From the NCBI GenBank assembly GCA_018336015.1, contig JAGXQZ010000013.1, positions 1 through 64,000 on the forward strand: a stretch of 64,000 bases of DNA, in the 5' to 3' direction. Position numbers and translations under genes: made by a program. This stretch comes from Algoriphagus sp. (GTDB taxonomy: Bacteria > Bacteroidota > Bacteroidia > Cytophagales > Cyclobacteriaceae). A model generated the notes under the pieces. It was not told the DNA's origin. It ran no database searches and saw only the letters and a program-made list of their open reading frames with translations. Below are positions 24,709-33,700 of the stretch, one piece after another; position 1 is the first letter of the stretch, and each line of letters begins with the position of its first letter.

Positions 24709-24876
24709 CTACTCTTTATTTTCAGGTTTGGCAGGCCGGAAAACCTGTTTTTTTGACTTTCCTCCCACACAGCCGATGTTTTGCGTGAGGGGAATGTCCG
24801 TGGGCATTATCCCAAAACCTTCACTGAAATCCCATTCTTCCACGATAGGTTCTTGAGGTAATTTCTTCTTTTTCAT
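24709..24876 (-). CDS. Conserved-looking 55-residue protein downstream of COG0523 GTPase
   Basis: This gene is below the usual 60-codon cut-off. Its reading frame starts with ATG at 24874-24876 and ends at TAG 24709-24711. The product starts MKKKKLPQEPIVEEWDFSEG, continues GFGIMPTDIPLTQNIGCVGG and ends in a basic Lys/Pro tail. It has one Cys in GCVGG, flanked by glycines, and an acidic-aromatic stretch. It starts 20 bp after the COG0523 GTPase stop on the same strand and so is very probably co-transcribed. The composition (ordered motifs, no low complexity) argues for coding. I infer a small metal-related or GTPase-partner protein; no function is known to me. Confidence 0.65.
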   Translation of the reverse strand: MKKKKLPQEPIVEEWDFSEGFGIMPTDIPLTQNIGCVGGKSKKQVFRPAKPENKE

Positions 24877-24896
24877 AGCACATCTAAGTTACCACT

Positions 24897-26096
24897 TTAA
24901 AACGGCCATGGATCCGAAAAAGGTTTATTGGCAAAATACAAAGTCAACTCATGGTCGGTAAGTAGGCATTTTTTGAGTTCCTCCGTGATGGTTTTTTCAT
25001 CAGGATACTGCCCAATCAGAACTAGCTCATTCATCCGATCTCCAAAGTTTTTGTGCCATTTAGACTCAATCAAAGCCTGATTTTCGATGAAAGAAGCGTA
25101 TTGAATGCGTTGCTTGAAAGGCATCGAAGCCCACCACACCCCCATGGGTTCTGCTTTGAGGCTACCCCCTGCCTGTGACCAGGAGATGGCTTCATCCCTT
25201 CTCGAGGCTATGTAAAATAGACCCTTGCTTCGAAGAATCGAAGTAGGCCAAGATTTGGCGACGTAATTCCAAAAACGCTGCGGATGAAACGGACGACGAT
25301 CTCGGAACACAAAGCTTTTGATCCCATACTCCTCTGTCTCTGGCGTGTGTGTTTTCACCAGTTCATCCTGCCAGGCCTCCGTCCCTTCCAATTCTGCCGA
25401 GTCGTAAAGGCCTGTATTCAAAATTCGAAAAGGCTCTATTTTTCCAAATTGGGTTTCCAAAATCTTGGCTTTGGGATTTAGCTTGGACAAGATGGCCTTG
25501 AGTTCCCCCGCTTGTTTGGCACTGACCAGGTCGATTTTGTTGAGTATGATGATGTTGGCAAATTCAATCTGATCGGTCAGCAGGTTGACGATTGATCGCT
25601 GATCTTCCTCGTCTTCATTAAGACCTGAAGAAAAAACTGTCTCTCCGCTGCCAAACTGCTGGGGGAAATTATAGGCATCAACCACAGTGACCAAGGTATC
25701 TAATCGGCTGAATCGCGACAGGTCGATTCCTTTTTCCTCATCCACAAAACTGAAGGTCTGAGCTACAGGTAGTGGTTCGGAAATGCCCGTACTTTCAATG
25801 AGGAGGTAATCAAACCGGTTTTCTTGGGCCAGTTTTTCGATCTCAATCATCAAATCTTCCCTTAAGGTGCAGCAGATGCATCCATTGCTCATTTCTACCA
25901 GTTTTTCATCCGTTCGGGATAGGGTATTTCCTTGAGCAATAAGCTGGGCGTCCACATTGACTTCGCCCATGTCATTGACGATCACGGCTACTTTTAGACC
26001 TTCCTTATTGTGTAGGATGTGGTTGAGAAGGGTGGTTTTTCCGGCACCCAAAAAGCCGCTTAAGACAGTGACTGGTAGTTTTTTGCTGGGATTCAT
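24897..26096 (-). CDS. COG0523-family GTP-binding metallochaperone
   Basis: The 399-residue P-loop GTPase has Walker [10 protein letters not shown] (residues 14-22), the metal motif GCICC (Cys73-x-Cys75-Cys76), an [17 protein letters not shown] switch region, NKIDLV for guanine recognition, and the C-terminal CobW_C domain (~250-390). Family members (YeiR, ZNG1/ZigA) hydrolyse GTP to deliver zinc or other metals to client enzymes. Its ATG overlaps the stop of the DUF3299-like gene by 4 bp, and the 55-residue gene follows. No Zur box is visible. Confidence 0.93.
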   Translation of the reverse strand: MNPSKKLPVTVLSGFLGAGKTTLLNHILHNKEGLKVAVIVNDMGEVNVDAQLIAQGNTLSRTDEKLVEMSNGCICCTLREDLMIEIEKLAQENRFDYLLIESTGISEPLPVAQTFSFVDEEKGIDLSRFSRLDTLVTVVDAYNFPQQFGSGETVFSSGLNEDEEDQRSIVNLLTDQIEFANIIILNKIDLVSAKQAGELKAILSKLNPKAKILETQFGKIEPFRILNTGLYDSAELEGTEAWQDELVKTHTPETEEYGIKSFVFRDRRPFHPQRFWNYVAKSWPTSILRSKGLFYIASRRDEAISWSQAGGSLKAEPMGVWWASMPFKQRIQYASFIENQALIESKWHKNFGDRMNELVLIGQYPDEKTITEELKKCLLTDHELTLYFANKPFSDPWPF

Positions 26097-26554
26097 GATA
26101 TAATTTCTGCGTTTTGAATGATGAAGGTCATCTCTTCCACATCGGTTGCGTTGAGTTGGAGGATGCCACGGACTTTGATGATTTGATCGAGCTTGGGTCT
26201 CTTGGTTGGAGAATTTTTGAGATAGACTACGGCCACGCTTTCAGGGCCAGCCCCGCCGCAAAAGAAGCATTCGGCCATGGGGTATTTGGACAAAATCATA
26301 GTTTTGGAAGTGCCGGTCTCCAAGGGAATATAGAATCCCTGTAGCTCCACGGATTTGCCCTGAAGGGCTAGCAGTTCGGTATTGAATCTTGGGTAGTAGA
26401 AGTAAACGCCATGTGTTTTATTGAATTTTTCTTCGAAAGTTGTCCTTCCGAAAAGCTCCCAAAGTCGGCCTTGAGGCGCCGTAAAGGCAAACAGTCCGAC
26501 CAGAAATATCAAACCGGAGAAAACCCTTAAACCATACCTATCATTTACTTTCAT
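26093..26554 (-). CDS. Exported DUF3299-like protein with CxxC motif
   Basis: I start it at 26554 ([20 protein letters not shown]), giving a signal or anchor helix. The 153-residue product contains [14 protein letters not shown] then [19 protein letters not shown], reminiscent of DUF3299 proteins (GFVVPLE followed by a Cys-containing loop); the CxxC in CFFC could bind a metal. It is co-translated with the COG0523 GTPase (ATGA overlap at 26093-26096). Some proteobacterial zinc-responsive operons carry DUF3299 genes next to transporters, which makes a metal role plausible (inference). Probably periplasmic. Confidence 0.6.
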   Translation of the reverse strand: MKVNDRYGLRVFSGLIFLVGLFAFTAPQGRLWELFGRTTFEEKFNKTHGVYFYYPRFNTELLALQGKSVELQGFYIPLETGTSKTMILSKYPMAECFFCGGAGPESVAVVYLKNSPTKRPKLDQIIKVRGILQLNATDVEEMTFIIQNAEIIS

Positions 26555-26646
26555 CGGGTGAAAATTCTTTCTCAAACCTAGTGATCTCACGTTTTAATTG
26601 CAATAATGTTGCATTTATATTTTCTCCACACCAATACGCCTTTAGC

Positions 26647-26654
26647 TATCTTTG
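26647..26654 (+). promoter_or_regulatory. Possible -7 element, near-leaderless start of mutS-like gene
   Basis: TATCTTTG at 26647-26654 matches TAnnTTTG of Bacteroidota sigma-A promoters and lies 3 bp before the ATG at 26658. If used, the mRNA would be almost leaderless. No -33 TTTG is present at N19, so confidence is modest. Confidence 0.35.
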
Positions 26655-26657
26655 TCC

Positions 26658-28430
26658 ATGGTTGAATTTGATTTTGACAGCAAAGAGTTGAGGCAAAAGC
26701 TTCAGTCAGTCCGGAAAAAAGCAGTCCAATTGAGTACGTTTCGGTTGGGGGCGTTTTTTGGGATGCTGGCTTTTTTGATTTTAGGTGTGGCAGAGCATGT
26801 GCTTTGGCTGATCCCCGGAGTCCTGCTGATTTGGCTTTTTATCTTTTTGATCAAAAAATTCAATGCTGCCAAACATCAGGAAGCCATCTATTTGGCCATC
26901 GAAGAGATGGAGCGCCGAAAAAGCCTCCGTCAGTCGCGTGAACTTGGCTCTTTGCCCGATGGGCTGGAGTTTGCTGACAAAGCCCATCCTTTTTCAGGGG
27001 ATTTGGATTTGTTTGGATCCCATTCTCTTTTTCAGTTGCTCAATCATACTACCTCTACGGGTGGCAATGCGAAATTGGCTCAGCTGATGAAGGCTGAGTT
27101 TACACCCGAGCAAGCCCAAAAGCGTGCAACAGCAGTGGAGGAGTTGAGGCAAAAGCCAGAATTTCTCCGAGCAATCGAGTCAGTAGGAATGGCTTTTGGA
27201 TCGGAAAAAGATAGCTTCCAATCCTGGAAAAGCTGGTTGGCCGAGCCCCAGAAAATTACTTTTTTCCATCAAATTTTAGCCTTCATAGGGCCAATCGGGG
27301 GATTGACTTTGCTCATTCTGATTTCATTGGGGATTGTTCCTCAGGCGATTCTCGGAGTTTGGATTTTGCTTGGCGTGTTGACCTTGTCTTTGGTGTTTGT
27401 CCCGCTGAAGCGAGCGGCTGAGGTCATTCCTCTCTCTGCCCAAGTGAAGTCGATGGCGATTCGGGCGGAGAAAATCGAATCGGAAAATTTTCAGGCCGAA
27501 TTACTTTCACAGGAAAAATCTAAAGTCTATTCGAGCGGACATCCTGCTTCCGCCCAACTTCAGGACTTGGATCGCCTTGGGCTTTGGGTACAAAATCGGC
27601 TCAATCTGCTCTATTTGCCAGTCAACTTGCTGTTTTGGACTGATTTTGCACTTTTTCTGACCCTAGCCAACTGGAAAAATCGAGTAGCAGACTCCCTACC
27701 ACAGCTACCTGAAAGTCTGGAAAACTGGGAAGTCTGGGTTTCGCTGGGGAGTTTTGAACTGGAAGTCGGCCACGCTGGAAAAAGCCACTGGACTGAGGCA
27801 AGGATCCTGGACGCAAAAAATGCATCCCATCCTCTAATTCATCCCGGAAAGGCTATTGGTAATACCATTCAATTGGGAAATCAAAGTCAAGTAGCCCTGT
27901 TGACAGGTGCCAATATGAGTGGCAAAACGACCTTTATGCGCACCCTCGGGATCAATGCGGTCTTGGTCAATCTTGGACTTCGGCCCTTTGCCGATGAACT
28001 CACTCTTGGGCCCATTCAGCTTTACACCAGCATGAGAAACTCGGATAATCTGGGGGAAAGTGTGAGTTCTTTTTATGCCGAGTTGTTTCGCATTCGCACC
28101 TTGATCACACGATTGGAATCCGGCGAGGCTATTTTCTTTTTGTTGGATGAAATTCTCAAAGGAACCAATACCCAAGACCGAATTTCGGGATCAGAGGCTC
28201 TCATCCGTCAGATGTTACATACACAGGGTTTTGGAATCATTAGTACACATGATATCGAGTTGGCCGACTTGGCTCAAAAAGAATCCGGCCTCAGGAATTT
28301 CTCCTTCCATTCGGAGATTCAGGATCAGACCATTGCCTTTGATTACAAGCTGAAAGAAGGTCCCTGTCCAAGTTTCAATGCTCACAAGCTCATGGAATTG
28401 ATGGGGATCAGATTCAGTACAGAAGCCTGA
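26658..28430 (+). CDS. Membrane-anchored MutS-family ATPase
   Basis: The 590-residue protein has two hydrophobic blocks (FGMLAFLILGVAEHVLWLIP and ILAFIGPIGGLTLLILISLG regions) and then a core MutS helical domain. The ATPase follows: Walker A LLTGANMSGKTTFMRTLGIN, LGESVSSFYAELFRI, Walker B FLLDEILKGTN, and GIISTHDIELADLA. It lacks the mismatch-binding N-domain, so classical repair is unlikely; it belongs to the MutS-like (MutS domain V) proteins of unknown role. I begin at ATG 26658; the frame allows TTG 26652. Divergent from the metal operon. Confidence 0.88.
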   Translation: MVEFDFDSKELRQKLQSVRKKAVQLSTFRLGAFFGMLAFLILGVAEHVLWLIPGVLLIWLFIFLIKKFNAAKHQEAIYLAIEEMERRKSLRQSRELGSLPDGLEFADKAHPFSGDLDLFGSHSLFQLLNHTTSTGGNAKLAQLMKAEFTPEQAQKRATAVEELRQKPEFLRAIESVGMAFGSEKDSFQSWKSWLAEPQKITFFHQILAFIGPIGGLTLLILISLGIVPQAILGVWILLGVLTLSLVFVPLKRAAEVIPLSAQVKSMAIRAEKIESENFQAELLSQEKSKVYSSGHPASAQLQDLDRLGLWVQNRLNLLYLPVNLLFWTDFALFLTLANWKNRVADSLPQLPESLENWEVWVSLGSFELEVGHAGKSHWTEARILDAKNASHPLIHPGKAIGNTIQLGNQSQVALLTGANMSGKTTFMRTLGINAVLVNLGLRPFADELTLGPIQLYTSMRNSDNLGESVSSFYAELFRIRTLITRLESGEAIFFLLDEILKGTNTQDRISGSEALIRQMLHTQGFGIISTHDIELADLAQKESGLRNFSFHSEIQDQTIAFDYKLKEGPCPSFNAHKLMELMGIRFSTEA

Positions 28431-28477
28431 GTTTTTCCTTCCCCTTGAATCTTGTACTTTTACCCACTCATTGATCT

Positions 28478-29623
28478 ATGACTACCCAATCTCCATCCAT
28501 GATACTTGGCGTTCTCGGCGGAGGTCAGCTTGGCCGAATGCTCATCCAATCAGCCATCAATTACAATCAGGACATCCACATCCTCGATCCCGACCCGAAT
28601 GCACCCTGCAAGGATATTTCACAGCAGTTCCAAGTGGGTTCGCTAAAGGATTTCGACACGGTTTATGCCTTTGGGAAAAACTGTGACGTCATCACCGTGG
28701 AGATCGAGGCCGTCAATACGGATGCCTTGCAAAAGCTGGCTGAGGAAGGGAAAAAAGTTTTTCCTCAACCCCACATTCTTAAACTCATCCAAGACAAGCG
28801 AGAGCAAAAGCAATTCTATGCCCAGCATGGAATCCCCACGGCGGATTTTGTTTTGACTGAAAATAAAGCCGATGTCATCGCCAAAAAGTCCTTTCTTCCC
28901 GCTGTCAACAAACTCGGAAAAGAAGGCTATGACGGTCGTGGAGTGCAGATATTGAGATCTGAGGCGGATTTGGAGCAGGCCTTTGATGCACCGGGATTGC
29001 TGGAAAAGTTGATTGATTTTGACAAAGAAATCGCGGTGACTGTAGCTCGGAATGAAAAGGGAGATCTGATCGCCTATCCGGCCGTAGAATGCGCTTTTCA
29101 TCCGACTGCCAATTTGGTGGAGTTCCTTTTTGCTCCCGCAGAAATCACTCCTGAGGTCGAAGCAAAAGCACAGCAAATCGCGAAGGAAGTCATTCTGAAA
29201 TTGGACATGGTCGGCATTTTGGCAGTGGAGCTATTTGTGACCAAATCAGGCGAGGTACTCGTCAATGAGATCGCACCCCGTCCGCATAACAGTGGGCATC
29301 ATACCATCGAGGCCAATTTTACCTCTCAGTTTGAGCAGCACTTGCGGTCGGTGATGAATTGGCCGCTTGGCAATCCCGACTTGCGTTGCCCTGCCGCGAT
29401 GATCAATCTGCTGGGTGAAGACGGGTTTTCGGGTCCTGCCATCATCGAAGGTAAAGAGGAGGCATTGGCAGAAAAAGGGGTGTACATTCACCTTTATGGT
29501 AAAAAATTGACCAAGCCTTTCCGTAAAATGGGCCATGTGACCATTTTGGATGAAAGCGTGGAGGCGCTCAAGGCAAAAGCAAATCGAATCAAAGAATTGA
29601 TCAAAATAAAATCCATCTCATGA
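28478..29623 (+). CDS. purK: N5-carboxyaminoimidazole ribonucleotide synthase
   Basis: The 381-residue ATP-grasp enzyme converts AIR, bicarbonate and ATP to N5-CAIR in purine synthesis. Signatures are GVLGGGQLGRMLIQSAI at the N-terminus, LGKEGYDGRGVQIL, and EIAPRPHNSGHHTIEANFTS, with QFEQHLRSVMNWPLG. Length matches the family. purE overlaps its stop by 4 bp, so PurK and PurE are coupled. Confidence 0.97.
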   Translation: MTTQSPSMILGVLGGGQLGRMLIQSAINYNQDIHILDPDPNAPCKDISQQFQVGSLKDFDTVYAFGKNCDVITVEIEAVNTDALQKLAEEGKKVFPQPHILKLIQDKREQKQFYAQHGIPTADFVLTENKADVIAKKSFLPAVNKLGKEGYDGRGVQILRSEADLEQAFDAPGLLEKLIDFDKEIAVTVARNEKGDLIAYPAVECAFHPTANLVEFLFAPAEITPEVEAKAQQIAKEVILKLDMVGILAVELFVTKSGEVLVNEIAPRPHNSGHHTIEANFTSQFEQHLRSVMNWPLGNPDLRCPAAMINLLGEDGFSGPAIIEGKEEALAEKGVYIHLYGKKLTKPFRKMGHVTILDESVEALKAKANRIKELIKIKSIS

Positions 29624-30135
29624 ACCCACAGGTAGGAATCATCATGGGAAGTCAATCTGACCTCCCTGTCATGGCAGAAGCTGCCCAGTTTCTCGAAGAA
29701 CTCGGAATCGGCTACGAGCTCACCGTGGTGAGTGCACACCGTACACCAAGGCGCATGATCGACTATGCTGAGTCAGCACGTGAGCGTGGGATCAAAGTCA
29801 TCGTTGCAGGTGCAGGCGGTGCCGCCCATTTGCCAGGGATGGTGGCTTCTTTGACCAGTCTTCCTGTGATCGGAGTTCCGGTCAAAAGCTCCAATTCGAT
29901 CGATGGTTGGGATAGCATTTTGTCGATTTTGCAAATGCCAAGTGGGATTCCTGTAGCGACAGTTGCGCTGAATGGAGGCAAAAATGCCGGTATTCTAGCT
30001 GCTTCGATTGTCGGGGCTTATGATGCAGAAATCGGGAAAAAAATGGATGCCTTCAAAACGGGACTTCGTGAAAAAGTGGAGGAATCTGCCGCACAGATCG
30101 AAGAGAAAGGCTGGAAAGAAGTGTTGAAGAAGTGA
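29620..30135 (+). CDS. purE: N5-CAIR mutase
   Basis: The 171-residue class I PurE isomerises N5-CAIR to CAIR, the step after PurK. The signature is VGIIMGSQSDLPVMAEAAQF, SAHRTPRRMIDYAE and VIVAGAGGAAHLPGMVASLT, with VKSSNSIDGWDSILSILQMP. The gene overlaps purK by ATGA, keeping both enzymes in balance because N5-CAIR is unstable. Confidence 0.97.
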   Translation: MNPQVGIIMGSQSDLPVMAEAAQFLEELGIGYELTVVSAHRTPRRMIDYAESARERGIKVIVAGAGGAAHLPGMVASLTSLPVIGVPVKSSNSIDGWDSILSILQMPSGIPVATVALNGGKNAGILAASIVGAYDAEIGKKMDAFKTGLREKVEESAAQIEEKGWKEVLKK

Positions 30136-30170
30136 GAAGTTGGTAAAGCATTTATCCTTAATGCCAAACC

Positions 30171-31103
30171 TCACTTAAACCTCACCACCTTCCCGTGGGC
30201 TTTGGAGGTCATTTCTTGAGGGATTGACTCGGTAATTTCATGGTAGAGCAATTCCACCAATTTTTGCTTTAGAAAACTTCGGTTGAGAATGATGCTGACT
30301 TCTCGAGTCGGTGCAGTGCCTAGAAATGGCCTCAGCCTGGATTTTTCTTCAAAGGATAGCTCATGGGTGGCCAACTCCGGCAGCAGGGTAAGCCCTTTGT
30401 AACGGTTGACCATATTTCGCAGACCTTCCAAAGAACCACTTTCGTAGTGGAAATTTTTGTGACCTGACAGGCTTTGATCGCAAAAACTGATCACCTGATC
30501 GCGGAAGCAGTGGCCTTGCTGAAGAACCCAAAGTTCCTCTTTCTTCAATTGCTCCGGACGGATTTCTTTTTCTTTCAGCAGTTCATGGTCTTTGGAAAAA
30601 TAGGCGTAGAATTTTTCGTAAAACATGGGCTTTTCCACAATCCCCGGTTCATCCAACGGTGTCACGACAATGCCTAAGTCGAGTTCGTCGTTCTTCAGTC
30701 TTCGGACTACTTCCTCTGTCACCATTTCCTGCACCTCCAATTTGACATTGGGGTACTTTTCCAAAAATTTTCTTACAAACAAATGAAGCAGGTAGGGAGC
30801 CAATGTCGGAATGATACCCAGTTTGATGACACCTGAGATATCCCCTTTCAGCTGAGCGACCAGTTCCATGATTCCTTTGCTTTCAGAGACTACTTTTTTA
30901 GCCTGGGCAATGATTTGTACGCCGATTTCAGTGGGTATCACAGGCATTTTACTTCGATCAAAAAGAATTACTCCGAGTTCTTTTTCCAGTTTACTCAGCT
31001 GCGCACTGAGCGTAGGTTGAGTCACAAAACAAGATTCGGCCGCATTTCCAAAGTGGCGATGCTTATCTACGGCGATCAAATATTCAAGCTGTTGAATAGT
31101 CAT
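30171..31103 (-). CDS. oxyR: Peroxide-sensing LysR-family regulator OxyR
   Basis: The 310-residue LysR-type regulator has the N-terminal helix-turn-helix (MTIQQLEYLIAVDKHRHFGN, CFVTQPTLSAQLSKLEKEL) and a substrate-binding-like domain. Cys199 in QGHCFRDQ and Cys208 in ISFCDQ lie exactly where E. coli OxyR forms its regulatory disulfide, so peroxide sensing is well supported. Targets usually include catalase and peroxiredoxin genes, none of which is adjacent; ohr lies 2 kb away. An upstream region of 200 bp separates it from the divergent oxidoreductase gene. Confidence 0.93.
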   Translation of the reverse strand: MTIQQLEYLIAVDKHRHFGNAAESCFVTQPTLSAQLSKLEKELGVILFDRSKMPVIPTEIGVQIIAQAKKVVSESKGIMELVAQLKGDISGVIKLGIIPTLAPYLLHLFVRKFLEKYPNVKLEVQEMVTEEVVRRLKNDELDLGIVVTPLDEPGIVEKPMFYEKFYAYFSKDHELLKEKEIRPEQLKKEELWVLQQGHCFRDQVISFCDQSLSGHKNFHYESGSLEGLRNMVNRYKGLTLLPELATHELSFEEKSRLRPFLGTAPTREVSIILNRSFLKQKLVELLYHEITESIPQEMTSKAHGKVVRFK

Positions 31104-31305
31104 TTTGATAGAAAATTTCTATGGCAAGAAAGTAAAAAGGGAGGAAAAGAGTTCAATTTGAGTACCTGAGAAAAGTCATGTAGCTTTCCTTTCATCGGGA
31201 AATAACCCTCCTTTATCAAATTGCCTTCCTGAAATTTCGAAAGACGAATCATTTCTGGTAATTTATTTCGCTTATCGCACATAACACTTTAAACCCATTA
31301 ACCTG

Positions 31306-32610
31306 ATGAGTTCCAATTCCTTTTCCCGCCGAAAATTTCTCGGTGCCAGTCTCCTGACTTCCGCCGGATTGAGTTTGCTTCCCGGGCTTTCCCTTGCCTC
31401 TTCCCCCACCCCGTTATTTAAAGCTGCTCATGAAAGAGTCCGCTTAGGCTTCATAGGAGTGGGCCGCCAAGCCATGGGCTTGTTGAATAATTTCATGCGT
31501 ATTCCCGGTGTTGAGGTCGTCGCCGCAGCGGATGTCTATGCGATCAAAAGAGAGCGGTTTGCTCTGCGTGTACAGAAAATTATGACCGAAGCAGGCAAAA
31601 CCTACGTTGCTCCCAAGCTGTATGAAGATTACCGCGAGCTCTTGGCAAATCCAGAAGTGGATGCCGTGGTGATTGCTTCTCCTGACCATTGGCATGCGAT
31701 CATGGCGATTGATGCCTGTCGTGCCAAAAAGGATATTTACCTCGAAAAACCCCTCACCTTCACCATCAAAGAAGGTCAAGAACTCGTGAAAGCGGTCCGT
31801 GAAAACGGTATTGTACTGGCTGTAGGCTCCATGCAGCGGGCAGCAGTCAATTTCCAGACAGCCGCCATGCATGTGCAGCGAGGCAAGTTGGGTAAAATCT
31901 CCCAAGTGCTCGTCCACGTAGGAGACAATCCACATCCTAAACCGTATGATCTGGCCAAGGAAGAAATCCCGGCGGGACTCAACTGGGAAAAGTGGCTCGG
32001 CCCAATTCCATCTCTCCATTTCAATGACCTCTTAAATCCAGGCATTTCGCTGAATCCTGAAAAAAATGAATCCGCTTGGGGAGCTTGGAGATGGTATAAG
32101 GAAACAGGCGGTGGGCTGATGACCGATTGGGGTGCACACATGATTGACATTGCTCAATGGGGACTCAGCATGGACCGAAATGGTCCTGTGGAGGTCATTC
32201 CTGCTTCCGGAAACAAGCCACTCACCTATCGCTATGCCAATGGGGTGGAAATGCTCATCACCAAGTTTGACGAAGGTCGACAAGGCGTTAAGTTTTTGGG
32301 AGAAAAGGGATGGATCAAAGTTTCCCGAGGAAACTACGATACCTCAATCGCCGATTTGCAGATTGGAAAGGAACCGGAGAATTTCAGTTTTGGTGCGCAT
32401 CATGTGGATTTCATCGATTGCATCCGAAAGCGAAAAGATCCTATTGTGCCAGTAGAAGTAGGTCATAGCACTTGCTCAGCTTGTACCATTGGCAATATTG
32501 CCCATGAGCTTGGCCGGCCACTGAAGTGGGATCCAATTGCGCAGGTTTTCACTGATGCAGAGGCCAACAAAAAGCTCCATTACACCTATCAGCGTGGACT
32601 TTCCCTTTGA
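31306..32610 (+). CDS. Tat-exported Gfo/Idh/MocA oxidoreductase
   Basis: The 434-residue product begins with a twin-arginine signal (SFSRRKFLGASLLTSAGLS), so it is exported folded with its cofactor. The Rossmann motif VRLGFIGVGRQAMGLLNNFM follows, then the NAD(P)-site EKPL in KDIYLEKPLTF. It is a sugar or cyclitol dehydrogenase-type enzyme, substrate unknown. The Gfo/Idh family with Tat signals is common in Bacteroidota and usually works on polysaccharide-derived sugars. No partner genes are adjacent. Confidence 0.9.
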   Translation: MSSNSFSRRKFLGASLLTSAGLSLLPGLSLASSPTPLFKAAHERVRLGFIGVGRQAMGLLNNFMRIPGVEVVAAADVYAIKRERFALRVQKIMTEAGKTYVAPKLYEDYRELLANPEVDAVVIASPDHWHAIMAIDACRAKKDIYLEKPLTFTIKEGQELVKAVRENGIVLAVGSMQRAAVNFQTAAMHVQRGKLGKISQVLVHVGDNPHPKPYDLAKEEIPAGLNWEKWLGPIPSLHFNDLLNPGISLNPEKNESAWGAWRWYKETGGGLMTDWGAHMIDIAQWGLSMDRNGPVEVIPASGNKPLTYRYANGVEMLITKFDEGRQGVKFLGEKGWIKVSRGNYDTSIADLQIGKEPENFSFGAHHVDFIDCIRKRKDPIVPVEVGHSTCSACTIGNIAHELGRPLKWDPIAQVFTDAEANKKLHYTYQRGLSL

Positions 32611-32699
32611 TTAAGAAGTACCTTGCTCTGGAATTTCCCGAATAATTTTTGCTAGCAGGATTGGAAACAAGTAGATTGTATCCAATCCTGTTTTTGCTT

Positions 32700-33140
32700 A
32701 TGAACCCTTCCGAATTTCCTTCCCTGCACCTTTCCCAATTGCTCTATACCAGTTCGAGACTGTTGATTCAGCAGATTCAAGTAAAGCTGAATGACTTTGG
32801 ATTGACTTATTTGCAATTTTTGGTGCTTTCGATCCTTTGGGAAGAGGATGGCTTAAAAGTCCATGAACTTGGAGCAAGGCTAAGTTTGGATTCAGGGACA
32901 TTGACGCCGCTTTTGAAAAAGCTGGAATCCCAAAACCTTCTTAAAAGAAAGCGAGGTGATGCTGACGAACGCACGGTAAGTATTCACTTGACTTATCCCG
33001 GAAAAACACTTCAGTCCAAAACTTTGGAAGGCATTCGGGAGTTGGAAAGCCAATTAGCCCAAGAATTAGGAAAATCAGCTGACAAAGCGATTATTCAATT
33101 GGAGGGCCTAGTGGAAAACCTAAAATCAATTAAAAAGTAA
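32700..33140 (+). CDS. MarR/OhrR-family regulator lacking the sensing cysteine
   Basis: The 146-residue winged-helix protein aligns with OhrR: LLYTSSRLLIQQ near the start, GLTYLQFLVLSILWEEDGLK, and LSLDSGTLTPLLKKLESQNLLKR (written in parts: the recognition helix is DSGTLTPLLKKLE). The position of the OhrR redox cysteine (QLCFLLYASSR in Bacillus subtilis) is Ser12 here (TCC, 32733-32735) and the protein has no Cys at all. It precedes ohr by 1 bp. It may still repress ohr, but cannot use thiol oxidation. I start at 32700; the frame opens at 32649. Confidence 0.88.
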   Translation: MNPSEFPSLHLSQLLYTSSRLLIQQIQVKLNDFGLTYLQFLVLSILWEEDGLKVHELGARLSLDSGTLTPLLKKLESQNLLKRKRGDADERTVSIHLTYPGKTLQSKTLEGIRELESQLAQELGKSADKAIIQLEGLVENLKSIKK

Positions 33141-33141
33141 G

Positions 33142-33561
33142 ATGGAAAAACTGATTGTGGACTACACCGCCGTAGCGGTCAATACCGGAGGAAGAAAAGG
33201 TCATGTACGCACCGAGGATGGAATGCTTGATTTTGAAGTGACTATGCCAAAAGAAATCGGAGGCGAAGGTGGCAAGACCAACCCTGAGCAACTTTTTGCT
33301 GCAGGCTATGCAGCTTGCTTTGGTGGTGCTTTGGGGGCAGTGGCCGGGAAGACTAGTCTAAGAGATTCGGAGATCAAAGCCAAAGTACACTTGGGTCATT
33401 ACGGACCGGATAGCTTTGGATTGGCGGTAGATATTGAAGTGAAAATTCCCCATGCTGAATCCCTCGAGCACGCTCAGCAATTGGTAGAGGCAGCCCATCA
33501 GGTGTGTCCATATTCTAAGGCAACACGAGGAAACATTGAAGTGAATGTGAAAGCAGTTTAA
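33142..33561 (+). CDS. ohr: Organic hydroperoxide resistance protein
   Basis: The 139-residue OsmC-family peroxidase has both catalytic cysteines: Cys59 in GYAACFGGALG and Cys122 in HQVCPYSKATRGN. It reduces organic hydroperoxides with lipoyl-dependent electrons. The gene starts 1 bp after the OhrR homologue, so they are an operon. Length and motifs are typical. Confidence 0.96.
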   Translation: MEKLIVDYTAVAVNTGGRKGHVRTEDGMLDFEVTMPKEIGGEGGKTNPEQLFAAGYAACFGGALGAVAGKTSLRDSEIKAKVHLGHYGPDSFGLAVDIEVKIPHAESLEHAQQLVEAAHQVCPYSKATRGNIEVNVKAV

Positions 33562-33580
33562 TTTCAATTGAATTTGTATC

Positions 33581-33608
33581 GAAAAGGCAGGTGAAAGCTT
33601 GCCTTTTC
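33581..33608 (+). terminator. Terminator after ohr
   Basis: GAAAAGGCA (33581-33589) pairs with TGCCTTTTC (33600-33608), a 9-bp stem with 10-nt loop, 19 bp after the ohr stop. Confidence 0.7.
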
Positions 33609-33700
33609 TATTTACATAGCTCATCTCCCAATTTTCTCTGATTGGTGCTTCCTTCACCGCTAAAAGCATTTAACTTTCCAATCGAAATAAAATTTTCCTT

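Noticed and set aside
31100-31282. 60-codon minus-strand frame before oxyR
   Set aside because: It overlaps the oxyR start and has no recognisable domain; it most likely covers the promoter region.
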